From Mycolicibacter hiberniae (lineage in GTDB: Bacteria > Actinomycetota > Actinomycetes > Mycobacteriales > Mycobacteriaceae): DNA of 64,000 nucleotides. Made by a program: the position numbers and the translations under genes. Below the pieces are notes generated by a model. It was not told the DNA's origin and did not search any database. It saw only the letters and a list, made by a program, of their open reading frames with translations. Position 1 is the stretch's first letter, and each line of letters opens with the position of its first letter. This document shows positions 1-7,304 of the stretch, in pieces. Location of the stretch: assembly GCF_010729485.1 (NCBI RefSeq), contig NZ_AP022609.1, positions 3,038,001 to 3,102,000 on the forward strand, in the 5' to 3' direction.

Positions 1-604
1 GTCTCACCACGCCTGGGGAATCGGTGGAGATCAGCAACACGCTGATGCCCTTGTGCTTGGGCGCGTCAGGATCGGTGCGGACGAAGGTCAGCAACACGTC
101 GGCGTCATGGGCGCCGGAGGTCCAGACCTTCTGGCCGTTGACCACGAAATGATCGCCGTCGAGCACCGCCCGGGTCTGCAGACCGGCCAGGTCCGAACCG
201 GCGCCGGGTTCGCTCATGCCCAGCGACGCGGTGATCTCGGCCCGAAGAATCGGTACCGCCCACCGGCGTTTCTGCTCCTCGGTGCCGAAGGACAGCAGCG
301 AGGCGGCGATGATGCCGACCCCCTGCGGATTGAAGCTGGGATAGATACGCCGGCGCGACAATTCCTCGGAATGCACGTACTGCTGCAGGATCGTGGCGTT
401 GCGGCCGCCGAATTCGGGCGGATTGGCCGGCAGCAGCCAGCCGTTGTCGAACAACAATCGCTGCCACCGACGGGCCCAGCCAGGTACGTCGGAGCACGAC
501 TGAGAACGTTGCAGGGCCTCGGCGTCGGTGGGCAGATGTTCGTCGAGGAAGGCCGAGAATTCGGCCCGAAAGTTCTCGACTTCTGGATCGAAGGTCAGTT
601 GCAC
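1..604 (-). CDS. Acyl-CoA dehydrogenase, N-terminal part (runs off window)
   Basis: FAD-dependent acyl-CoA dehydrogenase (FadE type), which would introduce the alpha-beta double bond into an acyl-CoA. About 200 codons are visible; the C-terminus lies beyond base 1. The protein begins VQLTFDPEVENFRAEF and carries the family signature SLGMSEPGAGSDLAGL followed by a GQKVWTSGAHDADV stretch (substrate/FAD pocket). I chose the GTG at 604 because GAGGAG sits 6 bases upstream; an in-frame ATG at 703 would start inside the palindromic operator. It is divergent from the TetR gene at 781 and probably repressed by it. Family assignment is certain from motifs; substrate is unknown. Confidence 0.9.
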   Translation of the reverse strand, partial: MQLTFDPEVENFRAEFSAFLDEHLPTDAEALQRSQSCSDVPGWARRWQRLLFDNGWLLPANPPEFGGRNATILQQYVHSEELSRRRIYPSFNPQGVGIIAASLLSFGTEEQKRRWAVPILRAEITASLGMSEPGAGSDLAGLQTRAVLDGDHFVVNGQKVWTSGAHDADVLLTFVRTDPDAPKHKGISVLLISTDSPGVVR

Positions 605-692
605 TCCGAACTCCTCGGCTCGGGCGCCCCGGGAATACCGGTTTTCGAATACGGCGCCGATCTTGGGCGTCTGCTTCCCTAGACGCGCTGGT

Positions 693-707
693 GAGAATAT
701 CATTCTC
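693..707. promoter_or_regulatory. Palindromic TetR-type operator GAGAAT-ATC-ATTCTC
   Basis: Perfect 6+3+6 inverted repeat in the divergent promoter between the acyl-CoA dehydrogenase (start 604, minus) and the TetR gene (plus). The same core recurs at 12504-12518. Inferred target of the adjacent TetR protein. Confidence 0.75.
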
Positions 708-780
708 GAATGGAGAAGTTGCGATCTCTGAATCGTCACCCGCACGGCTCAGCGCTGCACCGGCGGCGCGCCACCCTCCC

Positions 781-1512
781 GTGCGCTCGCTCCGCGTCCC
801 AGCCACCACGGCGTCCGGCACGCCGGTGACCACTCCCAGCGACGAACCCGCGTGGAAGCAGCGCGCGGTAGAACGCTCGATCAAGACCGCGAAGATCCGA
901 GCCGGGCAACGTGTTCAACGGTTTCTCGATGCCGCGCAGTCGATCATCATCGAAAAGGGCAGCACGGACTTCACCGTCCAGGAGGTCGTCGACCGCTCGC
1001 GCCAATCCCTGCGCAGCTTTTATCTGCAGTTCGACGGCAAGCACGAGCTGCTGCTGGCACTGTTCGAAGATGCGTTGAGTCGCGCCGCGGATCAGATCCG
1101 CGCCGCAACGGCCAACCACTCCGATCCGCTGGACCGGCTGCGGGTTGCCGTCGAGTTGCTGTTCGAGTCTTCGCGCCCGGATCCGGCCGCCAAACGGCCA
1201 CTGTTCACCGACTTCGCCCCCACCCTGCTGTTGACCCATCCCGCCGAAGTACGCGTGGCTCACACGCCACTGCTGGACCTACTCACCGAGCTGACCCAGC
1301 AAGCCGCCGAGGCGGGCCGGTTGCGCACCGACACCCACCCCCGGCGGCTGGCGGCCATGGTCATGCAGACCGTCCTGTTCAACGCCCAATCCAGCCCTTC
1401 CTCCGCTGACCCGGCCGTCAATCCGCTGACCGCCGAGGAGGTCTGGGACTTCTGCGCGCACGGCTTCGGACACCCTGAGCCGGACGCATCCATCTTGGCC
1501 GCACGCAGCTGA
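781..1512 (+). CDS. TetR family transcriptional regulator
   Basis: One-component repressor with an N-terminal helix-turn-helix (QRFLDAAQSIIIEKG, then FTVQEVVDRSRQSLRSFYLQF) and a helical ligand domain; about 243 residues. The frame is open from GTG 691, but 721-780 has poor third-position GC, whereas from GTG 781 it is typical mycobacterial coding, so 781 is preferred; GTG 826 is also possible and none has a strong ribosome site. It is divergent from an acyl-CoA dehydrogenase across a perfect palindrome at 693-707, and the same palindrome lies between the acyl-CoA synthetase and ferredoxin reductase genes near 12.5 kb, so it probably controls both. Ligand unknown; an acyl-CoA pathway intermediate is likely from context. 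Confidence 0.85.
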   Translation: MRSLRVPATTASGTPVTTPSDEPAWKQRAVERSIKTAKIRAGQRVQRFLDAAQSIIIEKGSTDFTVQEVVDRSRQSLRSFYLQFDGKHELLLALFEDALSRAADQIRAATANHSDPLDRLRVAVELLFESSRPDPAAKRPLFTDFAPTLLLTHPAEVRVAHTPLLDLLTELTQQAAEAGRLRTDTHPRRLAAMVMQTVLFNAQSSPSSADPAVNPLTAEEVWDFCAHGFGHPEPDASILAARS

Positions 1513-1520
1513 GATCCGGC

Positions 1521-1535
1521 GCCGGCTGCGCCGGC
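1521..1535 (+). terminator. Weak hairpin after TetR gene
   Basis: GCCGGC-TGC-GCCGGC inverted repeat a few bases after the TetR stop. No T-tract follows, so it may be only a partial terminator or chance GC-rich symmetry. Confidence 0.3.
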
Positions 1536-1590
1536 AGCGCCGCCGCGAACCCTGGACATCGACGGGGGAACCACATAGCCTCATGCGAAC

Positions 1591-1621
1591 GGGATTATCG
1601 CTAGACGAGAAGGGGATTATC
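1591..1621 (+). repeat. Direct repeat GGGATTATC x2 before aldehyde dehydrogenase
   Basis: GGGATTATC occurs at 1591-1599 and 1613-1621, 22 bases apart (two helical turns), ending next to the ATG at 1623. The second copy overlaps the purine-rich ribosome site (GAAGGGG). It may be a regulator site or part of translational control; no known motif recognised. Confidence 0.4.
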
Positions 1622-1622
1622 A

Positions 1623-3080
1623 ATGTCGGTGCAGGCGGTGTTGGACGACATCCGGAAGGTGCCCGGAACCGGCGACGTGATCCCGATCATCGATCCGGCC
1701 ACCGAGGAGCAGCTGACCGAATTCACCGACTGCGGACCTGAGGCGGTCAACGACGCCGTTGCCCGGGCCAAGGCCACCGCCGAGTCCGGGGTGTGGTCGC
1801 AGATGGCGGACTACGACCGGGCCCGGGTGCTGTGGAAGGTCGCCGACCTCATCGACGAGAACGCCGAACTCCTGGCCGAACTCGAGTCGGTCAACGCCGG
1901 CATCCCGGCCTCCCAGGCCGCAATCATCACCAAGGTCGGCTCCGAGTGGTTCCGCTACTACGCGGGCTGGTGCACCAAGATCGACGGCATCGCCCGCGAC
2001 GTCAACACCGGCGGCCTGACCGGCATCGAGTCCCACCAGCACGTCTACACGCTGCGCGAGCCCTATGACGTGGTGGGGCTGATCTTCCCGTGGAACGGCC
2101 CGGTCTTCAACTTCTGCGCCAAGCTGGCACCGTCGCTGGCGGCGGGATGCAGCAGCGTCGTCAAACCGGCTGAAGAAACCCCGCTGTCCGCGCTGGTCCT
2201 CGACCGCATTCTGAGTGAAGCCGGCGTCCCCGACGGCGTGGTCAACATGGTGCTCGGCTACGGCCACACCGCCGGTGCCGCCATCACCGCGCACCCCGAC
2301 GTGGACAAGGTCGCGTTCACCGGGTCCACCGAAGTCGGCCGCGAGATCGTACGCGCCTCTGCGGCAAGCAATCTGAACAAGGTGACCCTGGAGCTCGGCG
2401 GCAAATCACCGGTCCTGATCTACGACGACGCCGACCTCGACATGGCCATCACCATGGCGGCGTTCGGCACCTTCGTGCACTCCGGGCAAGCCTGCGTATG
2501 CGGTTCGCGCATCTTCGCCCAGCGCGGCGTCTACGAGCGCGTCGTCGAAGGCATCGCCAACATGGCCAACATGATGCAGCTCGGCGGCCCCAAGGACGAG
2601 GGCGTCATGGTCGGTCCGCTGATCAGTCAGAAGCAACTGAACCGGGTGCTCGGCTACCTCGAGCAGGGCCGGGCCGACGGCAACGAGCTCGTCACCGGTG
2701 GCCACCGGCTGGACCGCAAGGGTTACTTCGTGCACCCGACCGTGGTCACCAATGTCGACCCCGAATCCAGCCGGCTGTTCCAGGAGGAGATCTTCGGCCC
2801 GGTGGTCACGATCCTGCCGTTCGACGACGACGACGAGGCTATCGCGCTGGCCAACAACAGCAGCTACGGACTGGCCGCGACGGCGTGGACGTCCAACCTG
2901 GGCCGGGCGCACCGACTGGCCAAGCGACTCAAGGCCGGAACGGTCGGACTGAACTGTCAGATGCAGTTTGACCACTCGATGCCCTTCGGGGGCTACAAGC
3001 AGTCCGGCTGGGGTTACGAATCCGGCAAGGCGGGCATTGAAACCTATCTGCAGACCAAGATCGTCTGGGCGCAGATGTAG
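1623..3080 (+). CDS. Aldehyde dehydrogenase (NAD(P)+-dependent)
   Basis: ALDH superfamily enzyme of 485 residues, normal full length, oxidising an aldehyde to a carboxylic acid. FTGSTEVGRE (residues 232-241) is the nucleotide-binding turn, Glu257 in LELGGKSP is the general base and Cys291 in SGQACVCGS is the catalytic nucleophile. ATG 1623 follows a GAAGGGG ribosome site. It is followed after 19 bases by the DapB-like dehydrogenase and is probably co-transcribed with it. It is not close kin of the second ALDH at 13568. The aldehyde is not predictable; context suggests a lipid, steroid or terpenoid catabolite. Confidence 0.92.
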   Translation: MSVQAVLDDIRKVPGTGDVIPIIDPATEEQLTEFTDCGPEAVNDAVARAKATAESGVWSQMADYDRARVLWKVADLIDENAELLAELESVNAGIPASQAAIITKVGSEWFRYYAGWCTKIDGIARDVNTGGLTGIESHQHVYTLREPYDVVGLIFPWNGPVFNFCAKLAPSLAAGCSSVVKPAEETPLSALVLDRILSEAGVPDGVVNMVLGYGHTAGAAITAHPDVDKVAFTGSTEVGREIVRASAASNLNKVTLELGGKSPVLIYDDADLDMAITMAAFGTFVHSGQACVCGSRIFAQRGVYERVVEGIANMANMMQLGGPKDEGVMVGPLISQKQLNRVLGYLEQGRADGNELVTGGHRLDRKGYFVHPTVVTNVDPESSRLFQEEIFGPVVTILPFDDDDEAIALANNSSYGLAATAWTSNLGRAHRLAKRLKAGTVGLNCQMQFDHSMPFGGYKQSGWGYESGKAGIETYLQTKIVWAQM

Positions 3081-3099
3081 CCGAAGGACCTCACCCACC

Positions 3100-4176
3100 A
3101 TGGCTGACTTCCCCACCGCCCCCTACCGGGTCGTCCAGTGGACGACCGGCAATGTCGGCAAGAGCTCCGTGCGGGCGATCGCCGGCAACCCCAACTACGA
3201 GCTCGTAGGCCTGTTCGCGTGGTCAGACGACAAAGCGGGCCGCGACGCCGGCGAGCTGGCCGGTATCGACCCGCTCGGCGTCACCGCGACCAACGACACC
3301 GCGGCGCTGCTGGGCCTCAAGCCCGACTGCGTCGTCTACAACCCGATGTGGCTCAACGTCGACCAGTTGGTGGACATCCTCTCGTCCGGAGCCAACGTGG
3401 TGACGTCGGCGTCGTTCATCACCGGACACAACCTCGGCGCAGACCGGGCGCGCCTCGAGGCGGCCTGCCGCAAGGGCGGGTCCACCCTGTTCGGGTCTGG
3501 TGTGAGTCCGGGATTCGCCGAACTGCTGGCGATCGTGGCGGCCACGGCGTGCGACCGGGTCGACAAGATCACCATCACCGAGACAGCCGACACCACCCTC
3601 TACGACTCTCCGGACACCGAACGGCCGGTGGGCTTCGGGACCGCGATCGACGATCCGGACCTGGAACCGATGGCCTCCCGTGGCACGGCGGTATTCGCCG
3701 AAGCCGTCCGCCTGGTTGCCGACGCGATGGGCGTCGAGCTCGATGAGATCACCTGCGTGGCCGAGTACGCCCAGACCACTGCCGACCTGCCGATGGCATC
3801 GTGGACCATCCCCGCTGGGCATGTGGCCGGGGTGTTCGCCAGCTGGCGGGGAATCGCGGGCGGCCGGACCGTCGTCGACATCAACGTGCGGTGGCGCAAA
3901 GGGCAGACCCTGCAACCGGACTGGCAGCTCGACGGCGAGGGCTGGAAGATCACCGTCGACGGCCGGCCCACGGTCAACATGCAGGTCGGTTTCACTCCGC
4001 CCCCCGACCTGATCGCCTCGGCCACATCCCTCGACGACTTCTTCGAACTGGGCCACATCATGACCGCGATACCGCCGATCAACGCCATCCCGGCCGTGGT
4101 GGCCGCCGAACCGGGCATCGCCACCTATAACGATCTGCCGCTGCCGCTGCCCCGGTTTCCCGCTCAGAACAAATAG
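3100..4176 (+). CDS. DapB-like NAD(P)-dependent oxidoreductase (dihydrodipicolinate reductase-like)
   Basis: Rossmann-fold protein of 358 residues. YRVVQWTTGNVGKSSVRAI near the N-terminus is the dinucleotide-binding loop typical of the DapB/2,4-diaminopentanoate dehydrogenase-like group that is abundant in mycobacterial catabolic clusters. These proteins are often annotated as dihydrodipicolinate reductase, but they are not the lysine-pathway enzyme. The ATG at 3100 is preceded by GAAGGA at 3083; the frame is open further upstream but overlaps the ALDH. Its 3' end overlaps the convergent COX IV-like gene by 13 bases. The substrate is unknown; joint action with the upstream aldehyde dehydrogenase is an inference from operon structure. 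Confidence 0.8.
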   Translation: MADFPTAPYRVVQWTTGNVGKSSVRAIAGNPNYELVGLFAWSDDKAGRDAGELAGIDPLGVTATNDTAALLGLKPDCVVYNPMWLNVDQLVDILSSGANVVTSASFITGHNLGADRARLEAACRKGGSTLFGSGVSPGFAELLAIVAATACDRVDKITITETADTTLYDSPDTERPVGFGTAIDDPDLEPMASRGTAVFAEAVRLVADAMGVELDEITCVAEYAQTTADLPMASWTIPAGHVAGVFASWRGIAGGRTVVDINVRWRKGQTLQPDWQLDGEGWKITVDGRPTVNMQVGFTPPPDLIASATSLDDFFELGHIMTAIPPINAIPAVVAAEPGIATYNDLPLPLPRFPAQNK

Positions 4177-4457
4177 ATCACCAGTACGGCGAGCCACAGC
4201 ACGGTCAGCCAGGCATCCGTGGCCCGGCGCAACCAGATCGGGGCGGTGCGCACCTCCATGAAATTGCGGATGATCAACCGGGCTTTGACGGCCGACAGCA
4301 CGATCACAGTGACGGTGATGGGGATGCTCGGCTCCACGGGACCGGTGCTGTGTCCCGGCGACAGCCACCAGGCCAGCACGGTGATCGCCACCAGGACAAC
4401 CCAACTGCCGGCGAGCACCGGGTCGGGATGGAAGCGGGAATGCTGCGGTGTGGTCAC
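4164..4457 (-). CDS. Small cytochrome c oxidase subunit IV-like membrane protein
   Basis: 97-residue integral membrane protein with three hydrophobic segments (about residues 15-32, 43-60, 78-96) and the KARLIIRNFMEVRTAP loop characteristic of prokaryotic COX IV/CyoD/NorF-like proteins. It follows the COX III-like gene by 6 bases on the same strand, which fits a NorE/NorF-like pair. No subunit I, subunit II or NorB/NorC is present in this window, so this is an orphan accessory subunit. Last gene of the operon that starts at 6578. Confidence 0.75.
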   Translation of the reverse strand: MTTPQHSRFHPDPVLAGSWVVLVAITVLAWWLSPGHSTGPVEPSIPITVTVIVLSAVKARLIIRNFMEVRTAPIWLRRATDAWLTVLWLAVLVIYLF

Positions 4458-4463
4458 GGGTGA

Positions 4464-5057
4464 TTACCTCATCACGTAGAGCAGGGCGAAGATGACGACC
4501 CAGAGCAGGTCGACCATGTGCCAATAGGTCGCGGCCTGTTCGACCATGCCGACCCGCGCCCGGCGCGGGTTGCGCAGGTCCCGGTATGCGACGCCCAGAA
4601 TCAGCAGGCCGATTCCGACGTGGAAAAGATGCACGCCGGTCAGGACGTAGTAAAAGCTGAAGAACGTGCTGGAATTGGTGTAGCCGGCCTGTATTTCGGC
4701 GGACCACTCGTAGATCTTGAGCACGGCGAACAACACTCCGCACAACGCCCCACCCCGGATCAGCCCGAGGGCGCCGGCCCGATCACCGGTTCGGGCGGAG
4801 TGCACACTTTGGGCCACCAGCCACGAGCTGGTGATCAACACGATGGTGTTGACCACGCCGATGGTGATGTTGAGATGCTGCTGGTCGGCCAGGAACTGCT
4901 CGGGCGCGCGAGACCGGAATAGCAGGTAGGCGACGAAGTAGCCGCCGAAGATGATCAAGTCGCCGAGCACCATGAACCACATGTGGCCGTCACCGGGCAG
5001 GTGCGTCGCGCTCGTGGAATTCGGAGCCATCCGGGCGGGTGCTTGCTGGTCAGTCAT
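4464..5057 (-). CDS. Cytochrome c oxidase subunit III family protein (NorE-like)
   Basis: 197-residue, five-helix membrane protein of the heme-copper oxidase subunit III family. HLPGDGHMWFMVLGDLIIFGGYF at the N-terminus and YYVLTGVHLFHVGIGL and YWHMVDLLWVVIFALLYV at the C-terminus are hallmarks of this family; its length matches NorE/short COX III. In known systems it binds next to the catalytic subunit I and aids assembly or activity. Here it is grouped with a COX IV-like protein and two unfamiliar membrane proteins, without a catalytic subunit. Its own promoter is not evident; the cluster probably starts before 6578. Confidence 0.85.
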   Translation of the reverse strand: MTDQQAPARMAPNSTSATHLPGDGHMWFMVLGDLIIFGGYFVAYLLFRSRAPEQFLADQQHLNITIGVVNTIVLITSSWLVAQSVHSARTGDRAGALGLIRGGALCGVLFAVLKIYEWSAEIQAGYTNSSTFFSFYYVLTGVHLFHVGIGLLILGVAYRDLRNPRRARVGMVEQAATYWHMVDLLWVVIFALLYVMR

Positions 5058-5073
5058 GGCTGATCCCCCGTCT

Positions 5074-5826
5074 TCAGGTGACCGGCGGCGAGCCGGGGAC
5101 TTCCCGCCGGCCGCTGAGATACATGATCGGAAAGATCAGCCCGATCCAAGCTGCGAAGATCACCACAGCGATGTAGAACGAGATGAGGCCGTTCCAGGCG
5201 AAGGCGCCCGATTCGAACAGCCACATCTGCGTCGCGATCACCTCGGTGACGATCTGCCAGACGCTCAGGTAGGCAAACCATTTCGGGAAGATCTTGTTTT
5301 TGTCGTAGAAGATCGCCACCGCCAGGCAGAAATAGGCGGCGGTGAAACAGCCCAGCGAACCGTTGTAACTCAGCGTGCCCAGGTCGTAGAAGAACCGCAC
5401 CAGCTCAGGGTCGCGGTCCGGCCGGAACACCGCGAGTAGATAGCACAGCATCATCAGCTGAAAGCCCGGGACCGCCCCGACTGCCATAGCGCCGATGTAG
5501 CCGTAGGCCAGCACCGAACCGGAGCTCATCCGCTTCATGTGATATCCGATGAGCCCGTTGGAGATCGCGGCACCACCGGTGATCACCAGCAGCATCACGA
5601 AGCCGATCTGGATCGTCAGCGCGTGCTGGCGATACCAGCCCTGGATCTCGGGTATGCCGACATCGGGGCGCGGCGGCGGCGTCACCCTGCCCAGCAGACA
5701 GACGCCCAGGCCCATCAACAGGTAGAACGCCACCGACACCCAGAACACCACCCGCACATCCGGTCTGCCGCCGTCCGGCGGTGGTTCTTCGACGTCGGTG
5801 CCGTAGAGCAGCGCGGCGATGCTCAC
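5074..5826 (-). CDS. Uncharacterised six-helix membrane protein A
   Basis: 250-residue integral membrane protein, not recognised as a named family. About six hydrophobic segments; the final third contains FPKWFAYLSVWQIVTE and AWNGLISFYIAVVIFA. These correspond to FPRWVAHLSVLTALA and AWDGLISFWIRNSAFA in the next gene upstream, so the two are paralogues. It overlaps that gene by 4 bases (ATGA), implying translational coupling and equal stoichiometry. Clustering with COX III/IV-like genes suggests a membrane redox complex, but no heme or metal motif is obvious. Function is not assigned. Confidence 0.75.
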   Translation of the reverse strand: MSIAALLYGTDVEEPPPDGGRPDVRVVFWVSVAFYLLMGLGVCLLGRVTPPPRPDVGIPEIQGWYRQHALTIQIGFVMLLVITGGAAISNGLIGYHMKRMSSGSVLAYGYIGAMAVGAVPGFQLMMLCYLLAVFRPDRDPELVRFFYDLGTLSYNGSLGCFTAAYFCLAVAIFYDKNKIFPKWFAYLSVWQIVTEVIATQMWLFESGAFAWNGLISFYIAVVIFAAWIGLIFPIMYLSGRREVPGSPPVT

Positions 5827-6578
5827 CGCGCCGGTCCTTCGATCAGACCTTCGCTCACCCCTTGCCGATACAGCGCGTCACGCAGCGCGAAGAACATCGC
5901 GATGACGAATATCGCGAAGGCACTGTTGCGGATCCAGAACGAGATCAGGCCGTCCCAGGCCAGCGGCCCGGTGGTGAACACCGAGGCCGCCGTGGAGGGC
6001 AGCATCGCCAGTGCGGTGAGCACCGACAAATGCGCCACCCAACGCGGGAACACCGGATCGGGCCCCCGGTCGAAATAGACGGCGCAGGCCAGCATCGCGA
6101 ACTGCGCCACGCTCATGCCCACGGGCGCGATGAAGGACAGCCACGCCATGTCGTTGAGGGCTTGGACGATCTCTGGGTTGCGATCCGTGCGAAACGCCGC
6201 CACCCCGAAGTAGATGTTGGACAGCGCGAACAGTGTCGCGCCGCTGACCACGGCCGCCAGGTAGGCATAGGCGAAGACATGGCTTTGGGTCGACATCCGT
6301 TTCATCTGGCCCACGATCAGCACCAGGAACGGCACGATCATGATTCCGCACAGGTTGAAGCCGACCATGCTCAGCCGGATCCAGGACCGATGCTCGTCGT
6401 AGAACCGCGCCACCTGTTCGGCGGACATGGTCGGCGACATCGGCGGGAAGAAACCCGGGAACGCCACGAACATCGCCAGCAGCACCGCGGCGACCACCGG
6501 GCCCGACCACAGCAGCACCAGTTGGGCCCGGAATGCGCTGGCCTGCGGGGTCTCCTCCGCCGCGGCGATCATCTGCAT
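5823..6578 (-). CDS. Uncharacterised six-helix membrane protein B
   Basis: 251-residue integral membrane protein, paralogue of the following gene. It has about six transmembrane segments with a periplasm/cytoplasm loop MSPTMSAEQVARFYDEHRSW after the first helix. First gene of the minus-strand operon 6578-4164 (B, A, COX III-like, COX IV-like). Two TAGCCG/CGGCTA palindromes lie 62-98 bases upstream, so it is probably repressed by the TetR encoded just upstream. No recognised catalytic residues; function unknown. Confidence 0.75.
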   Translation of the reverse strand: MQMIAAAEETPQASAFRAQLVLLWSGPVVAAVLLAMFVAFPGFFPPMSPTMSAEQVARFYDEHRSWIRLSMVGFNLCGIMIVPFLVLIVGQMKRMSTQSHVFAYAYLAAVVSGATLFALSNIYFGVAAFRTDRNPEIVQALNDMAWLSFIAPVGMSVAQFAMLACAVYFDRGPDPVFPRWVAHLSVLTALAMLPSTAASVFTTGPLAWDGLISFWIRNSAFAIFVIAMFFALRDALYRQGVSEGLIEGPAR

Positions 6579-6639
6579 GGTGTAGCCCCTTCGCTGCTCG
6601 CCCGGCGATCCCGACCAGTCGCACGGGAATCGCCGCCGC

Positions 6640-6675
6640 TAGCCGATCGACTACCCGAAAATAGCCGAGCGGCTA
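6640..6675. promoter_or_regulatory. Tandem TetR operators TAGCCG-N2-CGGCTA
   Basis: TAGCCGATCGACTA at 6640-6653 (one arm mismatch) and the perfect TAGCCGAGCGGCTA at 6662-6675, exactly 22 bases apart, upstream of the membrane-protein operon. A third copy stands before the TetR gene at 7291-7304. Confidence 0.75.
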
Positions 6676-6683
6676 CCCCACGG

Positions 6684-7280
6684 TCAATGCCCGTCGGACG
6701 CCTCCGGCGCGTCGATGAATCGTTTAGTGAGCCGGAGCAATTGGGCGCGCAGCTTCTCATCGTCGATATCGCCCACCAGGGGGTGCATCACGCCGACGGC
6801 GATAGCGCCGGACAGCATTGCCGCCGAGACCACCGCGTCGTCGCCGGCGTCGCCGACCAGCACCCCGTAGAGCCGCGCGATGAACTGCTGAAAGGGCTGA
6901 TACTCGGCCAGCAGCCGGACGATCACCGGATCGAACTGCAAGGTGCTGGCCACACCTCGCCGGCGCACCGCCATGTCGATGACCCCATCGAGCAACACCT
7001 CGCGGGCCAGCGGGCGGCTCTGCTGGGCTTCGGCGGCCTCCAGAGCCTCCTCCAAGGCACCCAGCTCCCGCTCGGTGAGTGCGACCACGATTTCCTCTTT
7101 GGTTTTGAACTGGTGATAGACCGCTGCCTTGGTGACACCGATCGCATCCGCGATCATCTGCAGCGATGTTCCGCCCACCCCGTGGTCGCCGATCAGCACC
7201 AGCGCGGCATCGAGAATGCGGGTTTGGGCTGCGCTGCGGACGATGTGGCGGAATGGGCCGGCGGCCGGGGTGGAAGCCAT
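6684..7280 (-). CDS. TetR family regulator of the membrane operon
   Basis: 198-residue TetR protein. The helix-turn-helix is at about residues 20-66 (TRILDAALVLIGDHGVGG, TSLQMIADAIGVTKAAVYHQF, KTKEEIV) and is followed by a helical effector domain. It is co-directional with the four-gene membrane operon downstream. Variants of one palindrome, TAGCCG-N2-CGGCTA, stand before its own start (7291-7304) and twice before that operon (6640-6675), so autorepression and repression of the operon are the simple reading. The ATG at 7280 has a weak ribosome site. Ligand unknown. Confidence 0.88.
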   Translation of the reverse strand: MASTPAAGPFRHIVRSAAQTRILDAALVLIGDHGVGGTSLQMIADAIGVTKAAVYHQFKTKEEIVVALTERELGALEEALEAAEAQQSRPLAREVLLDGVIDMAVRRRGVASTLQFDPVIVRLLAEYQPFQQFIARLYGVLVGDAGDDAVVSAAMLSGAIAVGVMHPLVGDIDDEKLRAQLLRLTKRFIDAPEASDGH

Positions 7281-7290
7281 GCGACGAGGG

Positions 7291-7304
7291 TAGCCATTCG
7301 GCTA
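7291..7304. promoter_or_regulatory. TetR operator copy 3 (TAGCCATTCGGCTA)
   Basis: Third copy of the TAGCCG-N2-CGGCTA palindrome with one mismatch, 10 bases upstream of the TetR start at 7280; it overlaps the stop codon of the MeaB gene (7302-7304). Confidence 0.65.

Noticed and set aside
53..682. Plus-strand 209-codon open frame at the left end
   Set aside because: It is the antisense of the acyl-CoA dehydrogenase; the minus frame carries the ACAD signature motifs.
2968..3099. Extension of the DapB-like protein into the aldehyde dehydrogenase
   Set aside because: The conserved Rossmann start begins just after ATG 3100, which has a ribosome site.
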